Positions 10,550-22,679 of a stretch of DNA of 64,000 bases are shown piece after piece (the stretch's first letter is position 1; every line of letters starts with the position of its first letter). The translations under genes and the position numbers were made by a program. The notes under the pieces are model-generated. The model saw only the letters and a program-made list of their open reading frames with translations, was not told the origin of the DNA and did not search any database. The DNA is from Lentinus brumalis (Eukaryota; Basidiomycota; Agaricomycetes; Polyporales; Polyporaceae), in contig MARA01000003.1 in assembly GCA_001792895.1 (NCBI GenBank), positions 1,426,001-1,490,000 on the forward strand. The letters run 5' to 3'.

Positions 10550-12433
10550 TCATGGCGGCGGCGCGCGTCCCTTCCCCTTCTCGTCCCTCCCCACCCGGTC
10601 CACGTCCATCGAGCTCTCCCGGCTCCCTCGCTGCGAAGTCGATCTGCTCGTCCTGCCGCTCCGCGTGCCCTCCGGCCCGGCCGTCCCGCTACCGCTCGCC
10701 TGCACCCCGCTGCCACTTCCAGACGCGGCGGACGACGGAGAGGGCTCCAGCTCGGGCACGACGCCTGCAAGCCGTTTGCTCTTCAACATCACAATCTCCT
10801 TTAGCCACCCGTTCTCGCGGCGCAGCTCCGACGCCTCGCGTTCCAGCTCCTCGACCCGCCCAGACAAGTCCGAGATGGTCCGCTCGAGGTTGAGCGTCCA
10901 TTGCTTCTTCTTGATTCGGAAGCGCGCTGCAGATACAACGAAGGTAAGCACACGTCTTCGAGCCTCAGGAATGACCATACGAGAAGCATGTTTCACCCGC
11001 GGACTGCGCGGGCCAAATCACGCTGTGCGCATGGTTTGGCCCGCCATGGCGTCGGAGCCAAGCTTCCATTTCACGGACATACGACCGAGACTCTACGCGC
11101 TCCTCAAGGAAGCCTAGTACCACCACACACAATCTATGCACCTCCTCGATTCGCCGACCTGGTGCTGGCCAACCGCCGGTCGATATCTGAGGCCGCTGTC
11201 AATCAGCGAGAGGCTCTCACGCGGAGCGTAGTATTATGTTCATAGGTTCTGTCTTGCCCTGTCCCCTTGCCCGGTTCCTCCCCTTGGGACGGGGCAGGGC
11301 ACGGCTGGCTTCGAGACTACACACGACAGTTGGTTGTGCGATGCACGGCATGACATCCCAGTCTCAGCCTCTGAACACCATGAGAGGTACACACCTGAAG
11401 CAGCTGTATTCCGTCGTCGTTTGTCCTCCGTGATTGCGACGGATTCCCCTTCCGTAGGGTCGAACGCCTCGGGTGACGGCGTGTTGCTCACCGATGTATG
11501 CCCCGGTGGTGGTGGCGGAGGCATCATGGCCGCCGCAGGGGAGCTAGGCTCTGGTGGGGGAAGCGTGCCGAAATGCCCTGGCGAGAAGGCATGGCTAACC
11601 TGCCCCTGCTGTTGATGTGGTGGCAACGGGGCCATGAAGTCGAAGGTTGACTGCCGGGGCGGCTGCGATGGCGGCCTCGGCGGCATACCGAAGGGGTTAT
11701 GCTGCATCGAGTGTTGTGGCGGTTGTTGCTGCTGCTGAGCTTGCTGTTGGGGTGGGTGTGGGGTATGCGGGTGCGGGGACTGTTGAACTTGAGTCGGGGA
11801 CTGCTGCTGGAGGAACTGGAGATATGGCAGCGCCGCGAGAAACATCTCTGTCAGCTGCGGAGCCGTCCCGGGCACTTGCATCGGCGGCTGTTGTCCAGGC
11901 ATTTGCAACTGCTGCATAGGGATTTGCGGTAGGTGCGAGGGATGGTGCGCGCCCTGTGGTGGTGCGTGGGCGAGTGCTGGATTGACAGGCGCGTCCTGCT
12001 GCATTGCCCGCAGCGCTCTCCCAATAGCATCCTCGTCATATCCCGTGGGCACCTGGAACATCCCACCCCCAAACCCACCCCCTTGCATAAGCCCGAAGTC
12101 TATCTCCGACAACTACGGACGCGGACGCGACGAAGAATGGATCGGGGAAATTGAGATAAGGATGCGCTCGCTCGCTCAGCAGCGCACTAGACGTACCCGA
12201 GGTGTGCTTGGTCCGGCGGCGGGTTGCTGGTGCTGTGGTACGTTGCCTGGCTGGCTCGCCGACCTTCCTCGACGCGGTCTCCCTCCCTGCTTGCCTCCTC
12301 CTGCCGCTCCTGCTCCACCTGGGTTGCCGGGGTTGTTCGGGCGGCGCTCCATATCGTTTAGGTCTGCGGGGTCTGCGTCGAAGAGTGACCCGGGGCTCGG
12401 GCTCGTGATAGCGTCGAGGAGGAGACCCGGCAT
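10550..12433 (-). CDS. bZIP transcription factor, CYS3/MET4-like
   Basis: Sequence-specific nuclear regulator, 443 aa as modelled; the family controls sulfur acquisition and methionine genes. Exons: 12197-12433, 11395-12112, 10550-10926. The basic region DKRRRNTAASARFRIKKKQ is split by the last intron after TAAS and is followed by a leucine zipper (LERTISDLSGRVEELE, then ENGWLKEIV). The N-terminal half is rich in Gln, Pro, His and Gly, as in an activation domain. The basic region with Ala-Ala-Ser-Ala-Arg-Phe-Arg is the CYS3/MetR type rather than GCN4 type. The last intron (10927-11394) is 468 bases, about eight times the local norm. The start at 12433 is chosen as the first ATG giving a phase-0 junction (GTACGT donor); an internal ATG in exon 2 is an alternative. 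Confidence 0.85.
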
Positions 12434-13281
12434 GCCTTCATAACCCCCCTCTAGTTGCGACAGTGCGTAGACGATTGGCAAAGAATCAAGATCCGGCCTC
12501 GCGAGTCGCGCGTGTTCGCGCTGTCGAATATAGCGGATATACAAATTCCAACACCGAGCTGCAGGTACCCGGTACAGCAGCGCGCGGGGATTCAGGAACC
12601 CTGGGATACGCAAGCAGCAGGCCGCAGAACGGGATTCGAAGCAGATGGAGCGAATGGGCACGAATTCAGAACGCAGAACAGGGAAGCTCAAGCCTCGCGG
12701 CAGCAACACGGACAGCAGACTGTGGTCAGCTCAAGATTCAGATGGTACAACAAGCACGAGCGCAGGGGTCTCCGTGGCGAATGGGGGATGCACGGGTCGC
12801 CCATTCTGGCACTTCCACAAGGCTCGTCATCCGCGATTTGCAATAGCTGGCAAGACGGCGCGACGTCGACGCAAGCTTTCGTACAGGGATGAGCATTGCG
12901 CACGAGCTGATTCGCGGGACAACTACGAGTGCGCCATCGAGCGTACGGATTGCGACACTCGACCAGCCACTCGCGCGACGCTACGCCGTCACGTGCCCTG
13001 GCGCCTCCTGTCGTTATCCGCGCAGGACGCGTCGCGACGCGTCCCTCGAGGCTACCATCCCACACTATGCCGGCACGGCGCGAGCACGGATGTCGAACAG
13101 AGAGCGGATTGACATGTATATTGGGTGCGATGTGAGTGTGTACTGTACAAATGCGTTGTAGACTACTCTCGGTGTTGCTGGGGAATACAAAGTTTGTTGA
13201 CCTGTACTTCCGACGGCGTGCCGTGCGGTTACAGGACCTCCTCCCTTATATATATACACAGACAGACGTGTTGCGTGACGC
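12434..13281. other. intergenic, promoter side of the bZIP gene
   Basis: Holds the upstream region of the bZIP gene and the 3' end of NPL4. Several overlapping open frames exist on the + strand but none resembles a protein family and none has splice logic. Confidence 0.5.
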
Positions 13282-15586
13282 TCATAGAGGGAGGCCACAT
13301 ATCTCGCAGTCGGTGCCGGAGTGCGTGTTCTCGAACGTGCAATGCGGGCAGATGCGCACGTTGGCAGCTCCGCTGGGTGCACCACCGCTCTCCCTTGCGA
13401 TCTGGTCGAATACCTCCGGGGGTATGTCGTCGGTGTCCATGGGCTGGTGGCTACTGGTGGCAGGAAACTGTCCGCCGGACGGTCGTTGCGCTGAGAAACC
13501 GGTCGGTCTCATGCCGTCGACGTGAACAGAAGGGAACGACTTACGTGCTGACTCCCGAGCAAACGTCATGAGGGTCTGCCAACCGTCCGTGCGGATGAGC
13601 TCATCTAGCGCCTTGTCGTCTTCCAGGTTCGGCGCGGTCGCGGTCCTGATCAGCACACGCATATCATCCTAGCAGGAGAGAGAGAGTATCAGGTAGGCCA
13701 TCGCATTTACATAGCACGGACGTGACTTACTGGCCCTAGGAGTCCTGTGGTTCCGAGGAACGCGACCAGATGCCAGTCGCTGATGAGCTTGGCGAGAGCT
13801 TGTCGCTTTGACCGATCACCACCTGCGCCACTCTCGCGCACATCGTACGCCTGGATCTCAGCGAACTTGCTGAGGGCGTTCTGTACCGTCTGGTCTTCCA
13901 AACCCGGCCGGTTTTCGATCTTGTAGTTGACGGAGCGAAAGAGTGGTGATGGAGATTGCGGGAATCCGTGAGATACCTGCCGGGGCTTGATCGTAATGGT
14001 ATACTGCGGTAGAAAAACAAATGACGCACGTTGACCAATAGATACTCGACGGGGAAGCATGGCTTGGCGTTCTTCTGGACGTCGAGACCGTACTCATTCT
14101 TGTAGCGGAAGAATACGTCGGGAATGTACCGCGCAGAAGCGGGATCAGGGTCCTCCTCCTTCACTCGCACGATGCCAGGGTCTACGCTGGCTTCGATCAT
14201 GTCCGCCTCGACCATGGCGCACGCTTGCTCCGAGACTTGGTACGCGGCGATGTCCGCGCCGCCCTCTTCCGTACCAGTCAAAACGGCTGTAATCATCCGC
14301 GAGCCGAACTTCCCAGTGAACGAGGACTTGCTCGGTAATGGGTTAGCGTTCTGCACGGTAGCCGCAAAGATGGCTTCCAGGGAGGACAGGTAGAACGACT
14401 GCGGGTGCCGCTTATATCTGATCTTTGTCCTGTCTTCCTCCTCGGGCTCGAGGTCGGTGAAGATGTAGCCCACAATTTGCAAAGGTGTCGTCGCCTTCGC
14501 TGCGAGGTCGCGTATACGCGGCTCGTCCTCCCATGGCAGGCCGAGTTCCAGCCCGTCAATCTCGCCCTGTTGTGGAGGCTCGTGGATGGCTTCCACGACT
14601 GCCTTGACGCCCATGGGTACGTCCGGATACGGCTCGTAATGACCGATAAGCCAACCGAACCGCTGCGTTCCCGTGGCGCGCCACGCTTGGAGGAAGCGTT
14701 CAACGATGTCCGGTGACGCAATCTCAAGGTGGTCGACCATACGGAAGGGTTGGCTCTGTAGCGTAATAGTGGAAGGCTGACATGCGGTACAGATGCCAGC
14801 AGGCCAAGGAGCGTGGCCGCCAGTTGGACATGGTACTTTGACCTTGTACGACGGGGGAGTCAGAGGGGGAAGGACAGAGGTGATCGAAGCGGACGAGGAA
14901 GACTTTGGCGTGAGTTTATGGAGATATGCGTGGTATGAGAGGTGTTTGATATTGTTCTTCGTGTGGTACTGCTGGTCGTAGGGCTCGAGGGGCATGCAGT
15001 AGTCGCACATAGCGTTGGTACCGTGCTTGCAGAAGCGGGAGTCGCGTCCGCGGGGAATCTTGCCATCTTGTGTGCGCCAGTACTTGTCGACGGCATCCTC
15101 CTCTACGACTTCCCATGGGCGTGTGGCACCTTGAGCAGTAGCGTCCGCTGCAGCAGCGCTGGGGACAGAAGGGGCGGGTTCGGGAGCAGAACGTGTCTGG
15201 TACGAAACAAAAAGCAAGTCTCCATGCCTGACAGCAGAGTGATTAGGCAAACGAAAGCACACAGTCGGTCATATTACGCACTTGAACCCCAATGTCTGCA
15301 GATCACTACCACTCAATGTTGTCACAGGCACTTCGTTGCCTCGTGGTTGGTTGGAGATCGTTACAGTGTGAGGATCAGCATCCGGAGACGTTTCCAGAAT
15401 CTGCCGAACATAAGATGGGTGGTTGGCTGGCTGGATGATAGAGACATACCTTTGCTACGAGTTCTGAGATGTCAGATGTTGGCTGGAACTCGAAACGGAA
15501 GTTCCCGTCCCTTGATCTCACCCGGATGAGCTGACGAGCATGTCAGAAATCGTAGCATGTAGAAGTTGCGTTATTCTGCGTACCAT
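13282..15586 (-). CDS. NPL4: nuclear protein localization protein 4, Cdc48/p97 cofactor
   Basis: 659 aa subunit of the Ufd1-Npl4 heterodimer that brings ubiquitinated clients to Cdc48/p97 for extraction and degradation, for example in ERAD. Exons: 15584-15586 (the ATG alone), 15450-15530, 15282-15400, 14030-15227, 13976-13731, 13668-13545, 13490-13282. Domains in order: N-terminal ubiquitin-like domain (LIRVRSRDGNFRFE ... LGFKHGDLLFV), zinc-finger region with CKHGTNAMCDYC, the MPN-like NPL4 core (GWLIGHYEPYPDV, VGYIFTDLEPE), and a C-terminal NZF finger (CPHCTFEN ... CEICG). All phases match. It is divergent from the exonuclease gene, with 768 bp between the two start codons. Confidence 0.96.
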
Positions 15587-16354
15587 GGTGTGATGAGAGA
15601 TGGAGGTAAACGACAAGAAATGAAGGTGCAGAGAACGCGACGCCCGCGCGATCAAGATGACCTCAGTGCGAGATGACGCGTCGCGTGTTGCTTAGATAAG
15701 CTCAAGTCTAAATGCGCGAGCACGTGACGGTTCTCATACTGAACTCCTCCGCTTTCCTTGCAACTTGGCAAGTCGCAAAGTACTTGAGGGTCGCCGCCTC
15801 TACTTGCAGACTGCAGCAGAAATGTAGCATAACGCTTCTCGTAGTGTTGTGTTCTGTAGCAATGCAGTACTTACAGACTGATACAGCCTGAGTACAGTAC
15901 TCAGTAATGTTGCACAGGGGGGCCGGGGTCAACAAACAGGCTGAGAGTTGAGGCCATCGGGATGCCTCTCCCCTCCCAACCGGCTCGATGTGTCTTCCTT
16001 AACCACACAAGACATGCGCAGTCGAACTCTGCGTGCTCCGGCATGTAAGTACTACTGTATGGTTGGTGGCGGGAAATGGCAGGAAGTAGCGCCCATTAAT
16101 GACTTGGATCTGGAACAGGCGATGCCCTAGGGACGCAAGCAGTGTCTCCTCTCTTCCTCTTCCGTCGTCCTCGCCGCCCTCGCTATCTCCCCGCCTCGCC
16201 CCTTTCTCCTCTTCCTCCTCCTCGCGCTCTGCTGTCTCACTCTTGTTGCATCCCGCTTGACGAACAAGTCCATCCGCCAATCAAATCGTTGCGTGCCTGT
16301 CGCACTGGATACCCTGACCCTTGTTCGACATTCATGCTCGACATATAACGCACC
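15587..16354. promoter_or_regulatory. shared divergent promoter region NPL4 / exonuclease
   Basis: 768 bp between two outward-facing start codons. The part just before 16355 is C/T-rich on the + strand, as in many fungal core promoters and leaders. No specific operator recognised. Confidence 0.45.
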
Positions 16355-17884
16355 ATGTCTACTCCTCAAGCATCATATTCGTACTCGGAGATGTCTTCCC
16401 CACCCACCTCAGTCTCCTCCGAGGGCATGTCCAGTGCCGAGACCGACATCACGCAGCCCGAAGAACCTCCTCGTGTCTATGACCTCTACTCCTACACGAC
16501 CAAGTCTCCAAACACTCAAGTGCGCTACATTCAAACTGTAGAAGCCGCCGACGAGGCTATCTCCCGACTTAATGCGAAAGTCCTCGGGTTCGATCTGGAG
16601 TGGAGGCCCAACTTCATCAGGGGCAACCCGGAGAACCCTGTCGCTCTCGTTCAGCTCGCGAGCGAGGATACCATATTGCTCATCCACGTCGCCCTCATGC
16701 CCAGTAAGTGAACCGAATCTGTGTGGGTATCTCTCTCATGGTCTGCCCAGCGTTCCCGGAGAAGTTGAAGGGGCTGTTGGGTGATCCGGACGTGGTCAAG
16801 GCTGGTGTAGGAATACAGAGTGAGTTAGTCCGATCTTTTTGTGTGCCAAAGTCAAGGATCGCCACGGTGCTGCAGGTTCCCCGTCCTTGCAGCGACAGGG
16901 GTTGCGCACAGTGCGGGGACTTGATTGCATACGCAGTGCCCTGATGCTGATACCGCTTTTGTACAGAGGATTGTAAGAAGTTGTTTATGGACCATGGCGT
17001 CGATACGCGGAATTGCGTCGATCTCTCCCTCCTCGCGCGAACCGTAGACAACAAGCGGTGGAAGGGCAAGTACGCCAATCCCATCGGACTGTCGCGTCTC
17101 TGTGAGACGTATGAGGAGATGACACTGTACAAGGGCAAAGTGCAGATCAGCAACTGGGAGAAACCTCTCGACTCCCGCCAGCAGGAGTGTGCGTACCGTT
17201 TCGCGCAACCCCAATATCGCGCGTAGCGCTTATTGCTTGCTCCGCCCTACAGATGCTGCAAATGATTCCCATGCTGGACTTGTCCTCTACAATAGGCTGG
17301 TGGCGATGGCGGCAGACGTGTCACCTGTCCCTCACAGAGTGTGGTATTCCTTCGACACCATCTGCGGTCTTCTCTACCAACCCAGCACAGGTATCATGTG
17401 GCACGCATACAACCCCTACTATGACCCGGGTCCCCCTCCACCCCCTCGCCTCCCTCGGCCGGATGACGAGCTGTTTGTGGGACATGACGGTTCTGGACGA
17501 CCTTTCCGCGGTTTCCGGGGCCGACACAACCGCACACGACCACCACCACGCCCGCTGTCTCCCACGGCTCCCAACTTCGTGCCTGGTGCGAAGGAGCATT
17601 CACCGTCGCCATCTCCAAGCCCTGGCCCTGGAAATCTGCATAACCACCGATATCAGCAATCGTTTCCTCGCGCGAGCGAGGTTCGAGCAGCTCCGTCTGG
17701 TTTCTCCACGGACATTGACGGGTTTCCGCGGCTCCCGCGCTCACCAGCGCCCCGTCAGTGGCAGCCACAACCCAGGCCACGCGTGTTTCGTGGTGGTATG
17801 CCCGGCGCTGGGTCAGTGCACTCCCAGGCAGGTCGCGGCAGAGGTCGCGGTCGTGGGTATGCTGTCGCTGCACCGACTGGATAG
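16355..17884 (+). CDS. DEDDy 3'-5' exonuclease domain protein, WRN-exonuclease-like
   Basis: Predicted nucleic-acid 3'-5' exonuclease, 423 aa. Exons: 16355-16703, 16751-16819, 16967-17188, 17253-17884. RNase D/WRN fold: Exo I FDLEW (D80, E82), Exo II in VVKAGVGIQKDCKK, Exo III Y214-x3-D218 in YAANDSHAGLVLY, which gives the DEDDy class. The last exon adds about 200 residues rich in Pro, Ser and Arg, ending in an RG repeat (AGRGRGRGRGY), likely an RNA-binding tail. The tail is not part of the catalytic family and its role is unknown. The start is the first ATG after a C/T-rich leader. Whether the substrate is DNA or RNA cannot be told. Confidence 0.9.
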
Positions 17885-20800
17885 TTCTCGCGTCCTAGGC
17901 CTCTGCTTCTCTTTTCCGCGTATTCCTTTGTTGTTACTGTACCTCCCTCTCTTGATCCTCGTCGCTCTTGCCCTCGTCTCTTAATCGTCTCTGGTCTTAC
18001 ACCCCGTCCCGCCTCACGTGCTAGCGCGGGACCGATACTCACCTCCCTCATACCTGGCCCTCGGATTTGCTGTTGTCGTTTATCGCTTTTTCTCCCCCTC
18101 CACTCAGGTATATATCTCCATGCCCCTGCAGACTCGCACTGTACATACACGCCGCTCCCCATGCCCAGCGCGATAGTACGTCGCTCACGCTGGTATACTC
18201 TTGCCCTCATGTACTTGTACGATATGTCAGTATCCGCTGCAATCTCCTTTACTCTCGGATGAAGACGAGGTGCTGTGGTGTTATGGAATATCGTCAGGTA
18301 AGCCCTACGCGTGTCTGCTAACTGACATCGCCTTTTAGGGTACCCGGGCGCATATTGGAGCCGAAGCAGTCGCAGAAGACCTCAGTGAGTTCTCGTTCAG
18401 TGTCCGTATCATGCGACATCTAGGTGACATGACTAGGCCGTAGACTCGAGTCCTGCTAGTGATAGGCTAAGCTGTTGCGAGACGACAGCTGGTGCAGACC
18501 CCCTCCCTGAGCCAGTATCGTGACGGTAAATCTCGACTGGCTACTTGCCCCGCGAAGTGTAAAGTCGTAAGACATCCTGAACAGAAATTGAACATCTTTG
18601 AGGGCTCCCGAAGCTCAACCCACTCTCTACTGGCCAGTCAAGTTCGGCGACATGGCTCTCCAGCATCTCGCTGTCCTTCCACTCCTCTCTCGCCGCTGCG
18701 CAAGCTGCAAACACGGCCGCACGAAAGTTGCCGTCGCATCGTGCCTCGGTCCCTCCGATTCTACGGCGGTATCGTTTCCGTGTCCCTTAATCTCGAGTCC
18801 ACAGTTCACAGGCCTCGTCCGGAAGATATTGGCATCACGACCAGTGAACTCTGTCGGGAGAAGCAATGGGGAGACCGGGATGCACGTTCGCACGACACCG
18901 GGGAGCTAATGGTGTTCGGTTGTACCTTCATTTCGAATGTGTGTCAGATGCGTGGAATCGATTGACTCGTGTATGACTCACATGCGGGCGCAGTACCGAG
19001 GATCTCGATATCGAAGTTACTGACAGTCTGATTTCCCGCTGCGCCTGCGCAGGAAGTTGCCGCTGATCGGGCGTGGTTCAGAGAAGCGTATTGAACCACC
19101 GTTCGAAACATAACGACTGCGCCCTTGCGGTGCTGGGCCAGGGAACTACGGTACCTCCAACACACTCAGGTCTGACTGGACCCTGGTCCTCGAGTCGCTA
19201 TGAAGTCTGACCTCCCTAGCCACTAACCACTGCTTAGGGCATGCCGGCCGTCATTGGGATGACTCGGATATATTTCAGACCATGCATGACCGGGTTAGTG
19301 CGTCCCACCACCATTGGTAAGTACAGTGGTTGCCACTTGCAACCACTGCCGACGAGGACTACCGTGGTCCGTCACAGCTGCAAATAGACGCCCAATATAC
19401 GCGGAACAAGACGCTTGGATCTAGCATCGCACTACCACCTACATACACGTGTATGCTGACGCACAGCTTGTCCTTAGCCACCATGTTCGATTAGGGATTG
19501 CTGGAGGTACGTGAGCGGCTCTCCTGACACAACGGACGACCTCTACGGTTCTGGGCACTCGACAGTACTTACTTGACGGCAATCCTCAGGACCTCCGCAC
19601 GACATCCCGCGGTCATCCCGTCTCATGACTTCCCGAACAATCCTGCGAATAGTGGTGTGTATGACGAGCCCGACGGATCCTGATCAAGGCTTCGCAAACC
19701 GCTACGATGCTCTCTAATCGATGATCTGGCAGCAAATTCACTGGGCGGGTTCGCGCCTTCAGCAGTCATGGGTCTGTCCATGGAAACGTCATGATATTGT
19801 TTTCGCCTCTCGGCCTGGTTCACCGAAGGGACTTTGCTAGTGAAGAGTCCATCCCTCTTCAGGCCACTGACAATAGGTGTGCCCACGTCAGTGTTCTGTG
19901 GCCCTTCGTACGAGTACTGCCGCAACTCGTATGTCGCCGGGGGTTCGGACATCGCTGATTCTTTGACCCGACACAGTCTTCGAGTGTCGGATGCAAGTAT
20001 ACCGACCTTCCTCCGAGTCCGAGACTGCCACCTGTTATCGATACAGTATCATGACCTGATGACCGCTGCTGACAGCGACGATAATGGGCTAATCCATCGG
20101 AACTGAAGCTCCGTCGTACCTCTGAGGCTGCGCGCACATCGCAGCACAGTGCTATAGCAGAGTAAGGCAAGTCGTATTCACAGGGCCGTGGTTCCGACTT
20201 TTTCGTACATCGTCGTTTCTGATGCTTCGCTCCTGCCCCAGAGTTTAGAACGTCAACCCAATCTAGCGGTTTATGGTGAGCCGTAACCCTCAGCCCTGAA
20301 CCGGGTCGGACTTCCAGCTGACAGAAGCATTTGTTCTCAGAAGTCAGTGAATTGCGCGAAAGACTGGTAGCACGTGTACGGGCTGCTCGCAACGCCGTAT
20401 ATGGTGCGAGCTTGATGGCGCCTGAAGGATGTACGGCTATCTCGCTGATCAGTTCACCAGGACGCATCGAACAAACGAAGAGATGTATACGGCAATATGT
20501 GTAGGTGAAAATTTGCCTTGGAAGTCGTAGAAGCTGTCTGCGAAGTTGGAGAACGGAATGCCGGCCTCCGTCCGGCGTCCTAGCTCCTGACGAAGTACGT
20601 CTACAGACTTTTCTTTCGGGAGGCCTGATGTACCAAAACCTCATCTATCAGCGTGAAATGGGAAATACGGAGCCAACATAGTACACCTTTGTCGTATCGA
20701 GGATAGCTCAAGACTATGCCGACTTTGTGTTTCTCTAGCTGTGGTTCACACTGCACAGTGGCGTTCGGCAGAGATGTTCAGTTCATCACCCGGAACGACG

Positions 20801-21557
20801 CTGTAAGCGTGTACGTCACATCACACATCGCAGATCTGATCTGATACCTACCTACTGACCTCAGGTATGCCGTCCCTGCGGACGCGGACATTGAAGACAC
20901 CATCCGTGCCTTCTGGACGCTGCGGACGCTCATGTCCGCTGGTCGATGTGCCCAAGAAGAGGCTATCAGATGCTGAGAGAAGAGATTTGGAGATTCTCCC
21001 TCGGCCCGCTCTTCGTGAGTACCATCTTCCATGACAGGTACCCACGTGAACGTTGACTGTTTGAACGCTGATGAGTCCCATCCACTGTTGCCCGCAGGCC
21101 GACCTCCCCATGGACGTGCGCATGCAAATGCCACTCGACACTCTCACGGAGCTGGCCACTCAGTACGAAAACCAATCAGTGTCTAGACCAACGCTTCGCG
21201 GCCCATTAACATTCATTCCCTACGTAAGAAGACCTCGGCGTTCGTGCGGATTTGCCGCTCCTTCAACGCCGAACGGGACTTGCCCCGATCCGATGTCAGA
21301 TTAATACGCCCGACACTGCTGCTCTAGAAGATCGGCAGCGTAGCCACTTGAGCCCACAACTGCTTAGGTTCGTCTCTGATCTACAATCTCAACGAAGACA
21401 CGAATGGAATGGCGTTACCGGTGGGCCTTTTTCTCCCCTCGCCCTGGACGAGGTGATGTAAAGAAGAAGGACCATGCTGAAACGATCATCCGTGTTCTCA
21501 CAGTGGGTTGACGGATTTATAGCGCGGAGAAGCCATGCCAGCAGCAGACCAACAGCC
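17885..21557. other. gene-poor stretch, 3.7 kb
   Basis: First few hundred bases look like a T/C-rich 3' untranslated region of the exonuclease gene. Beyond that I find no frame with family resemblance and no set of exons that joins in phase. Base composition is less GC-rich than in the genes. It may hold old transposon or gene remains, but I cannot name any. Confidence 0.4.
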
Positions 21558-22679
21558 ATGTTCGCCCCTCGCCCCTCATCCCTTCTCGCTCAATGCAACG
21601 ACTCTCTCCGCCGCATTCACCGCAGCCTCCCTATATCTCCCGTATCCCTTCGTGACAAACTCCTCGGACATGTCTACACCCTGTACCTCTTCACGCGCTC
21701 CGATATCAAGACCCTCTTGGTCCCCACGGTTTGTCATACATAGACTCCGAGAAGTCATCATTCTGACGTCCTGATCTCAATCAACAGCTGCTGTACGGCA
21801 CGGCCGCTGCCCCAGGCCACCTCCCCTCTCCAGTTGGGCTTGAGGCTCCTCTGGATATGGCTGCACCTGCTCCAGTTCTGCATGGCGAACCAATGCGTCG
21901 GGCAGGAGGAGGATGCGGCTAACAAACCCTGGCGTCCGATACCCTCAAGGCGCATGACAGCCTCCGCAGCATGGCAACTGCGATGCGCGATGCTTGTGCC
22001 CTGCCTGCTTCTTTCAGCTAAATGCAACGTGCCACTAGCAAGCACCGCACTCATCATCGCGACTCTCGCGTACAACGAGCTCGGCCTCGACGTCCATTGG
22101 GTTCCCAGGCATGTCTGCAACGCACTCGGCTACGCTGCGTTCAACGCGGGCGCGACGTACGTCGGCTGCACGGGTGAGTTCTCATCGTCTCCCTAAACAC
22201 CGACCGCTTCGCAGTCGCTCATGATGTTCGCTTGCGTTCCTGTTAGGTAACCTCTGCATCCCCGAGTCTTCGATATCAGCCGCCCAGCTCATCAACGCGC
22301 TCGTCGTTCTCACCACCATTCATACGCCGGACTTCGAGGACATGGACGGAGATAGGCTGGTCGGTCGGAAGACACTCCCTGTTCTCTTCCCCCGCGCAAG
22401 TCGCATCGCTACGCTCGGCATCCTCGTTGCCTGGTCCATCTTCATCGTGGCCTTCTGGGGCACGGGCGTGGTGCTCTCCGCGACCCTCATCGGCCTCGCA
22501 GCGCTCGTCGGTGCCAGGTTCGTTGCTTACACCAACTCGGAGACGGACCGCGTGTCGTTCCGACTCTACACTGTATGTCGTTTCTCGCTTTGGGAATGGG
22601 CTCAGCGCTGAAACGCCTCCGTTTGATGCAGCTCTGGTTGTGCACAGTGCAAATAGTGCCTTTCTTGGTCAAGTCTTGA
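21558..22679 (+). CDS. UbiA-like membrane prenyltransferase family protein
   Basis: Integral membrane protein of the fungal UbiA superfamily (prenyl transfer to an aromatic or related acceptor; also found in terpenoid clusters). Exons: 21558-21728, 21816-22173 (or from 21788), 22247-22572, 22632-22679. About 300 aa. Seen: YTLYLFTRSDIKTLLVPT before the first helix; the first Asp-rich region is weak (ANQCVGQEEDAANKPWRP, with Glu/Asp but not the usual NxxxDxxxD). The second motif is clear (TPDFEDMDGDRLVGRKTLP), and several hydrophobic helices follow. An in-phase intron ending at 21815 exists, but family spacing suggests 21788-21815 is coding (LLYGTAAAP) with a frame slip near the C tracts at 21811 and 21825. 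An ATG at 21474 is an alternative start. Product unknown. Confidence 0.8.
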
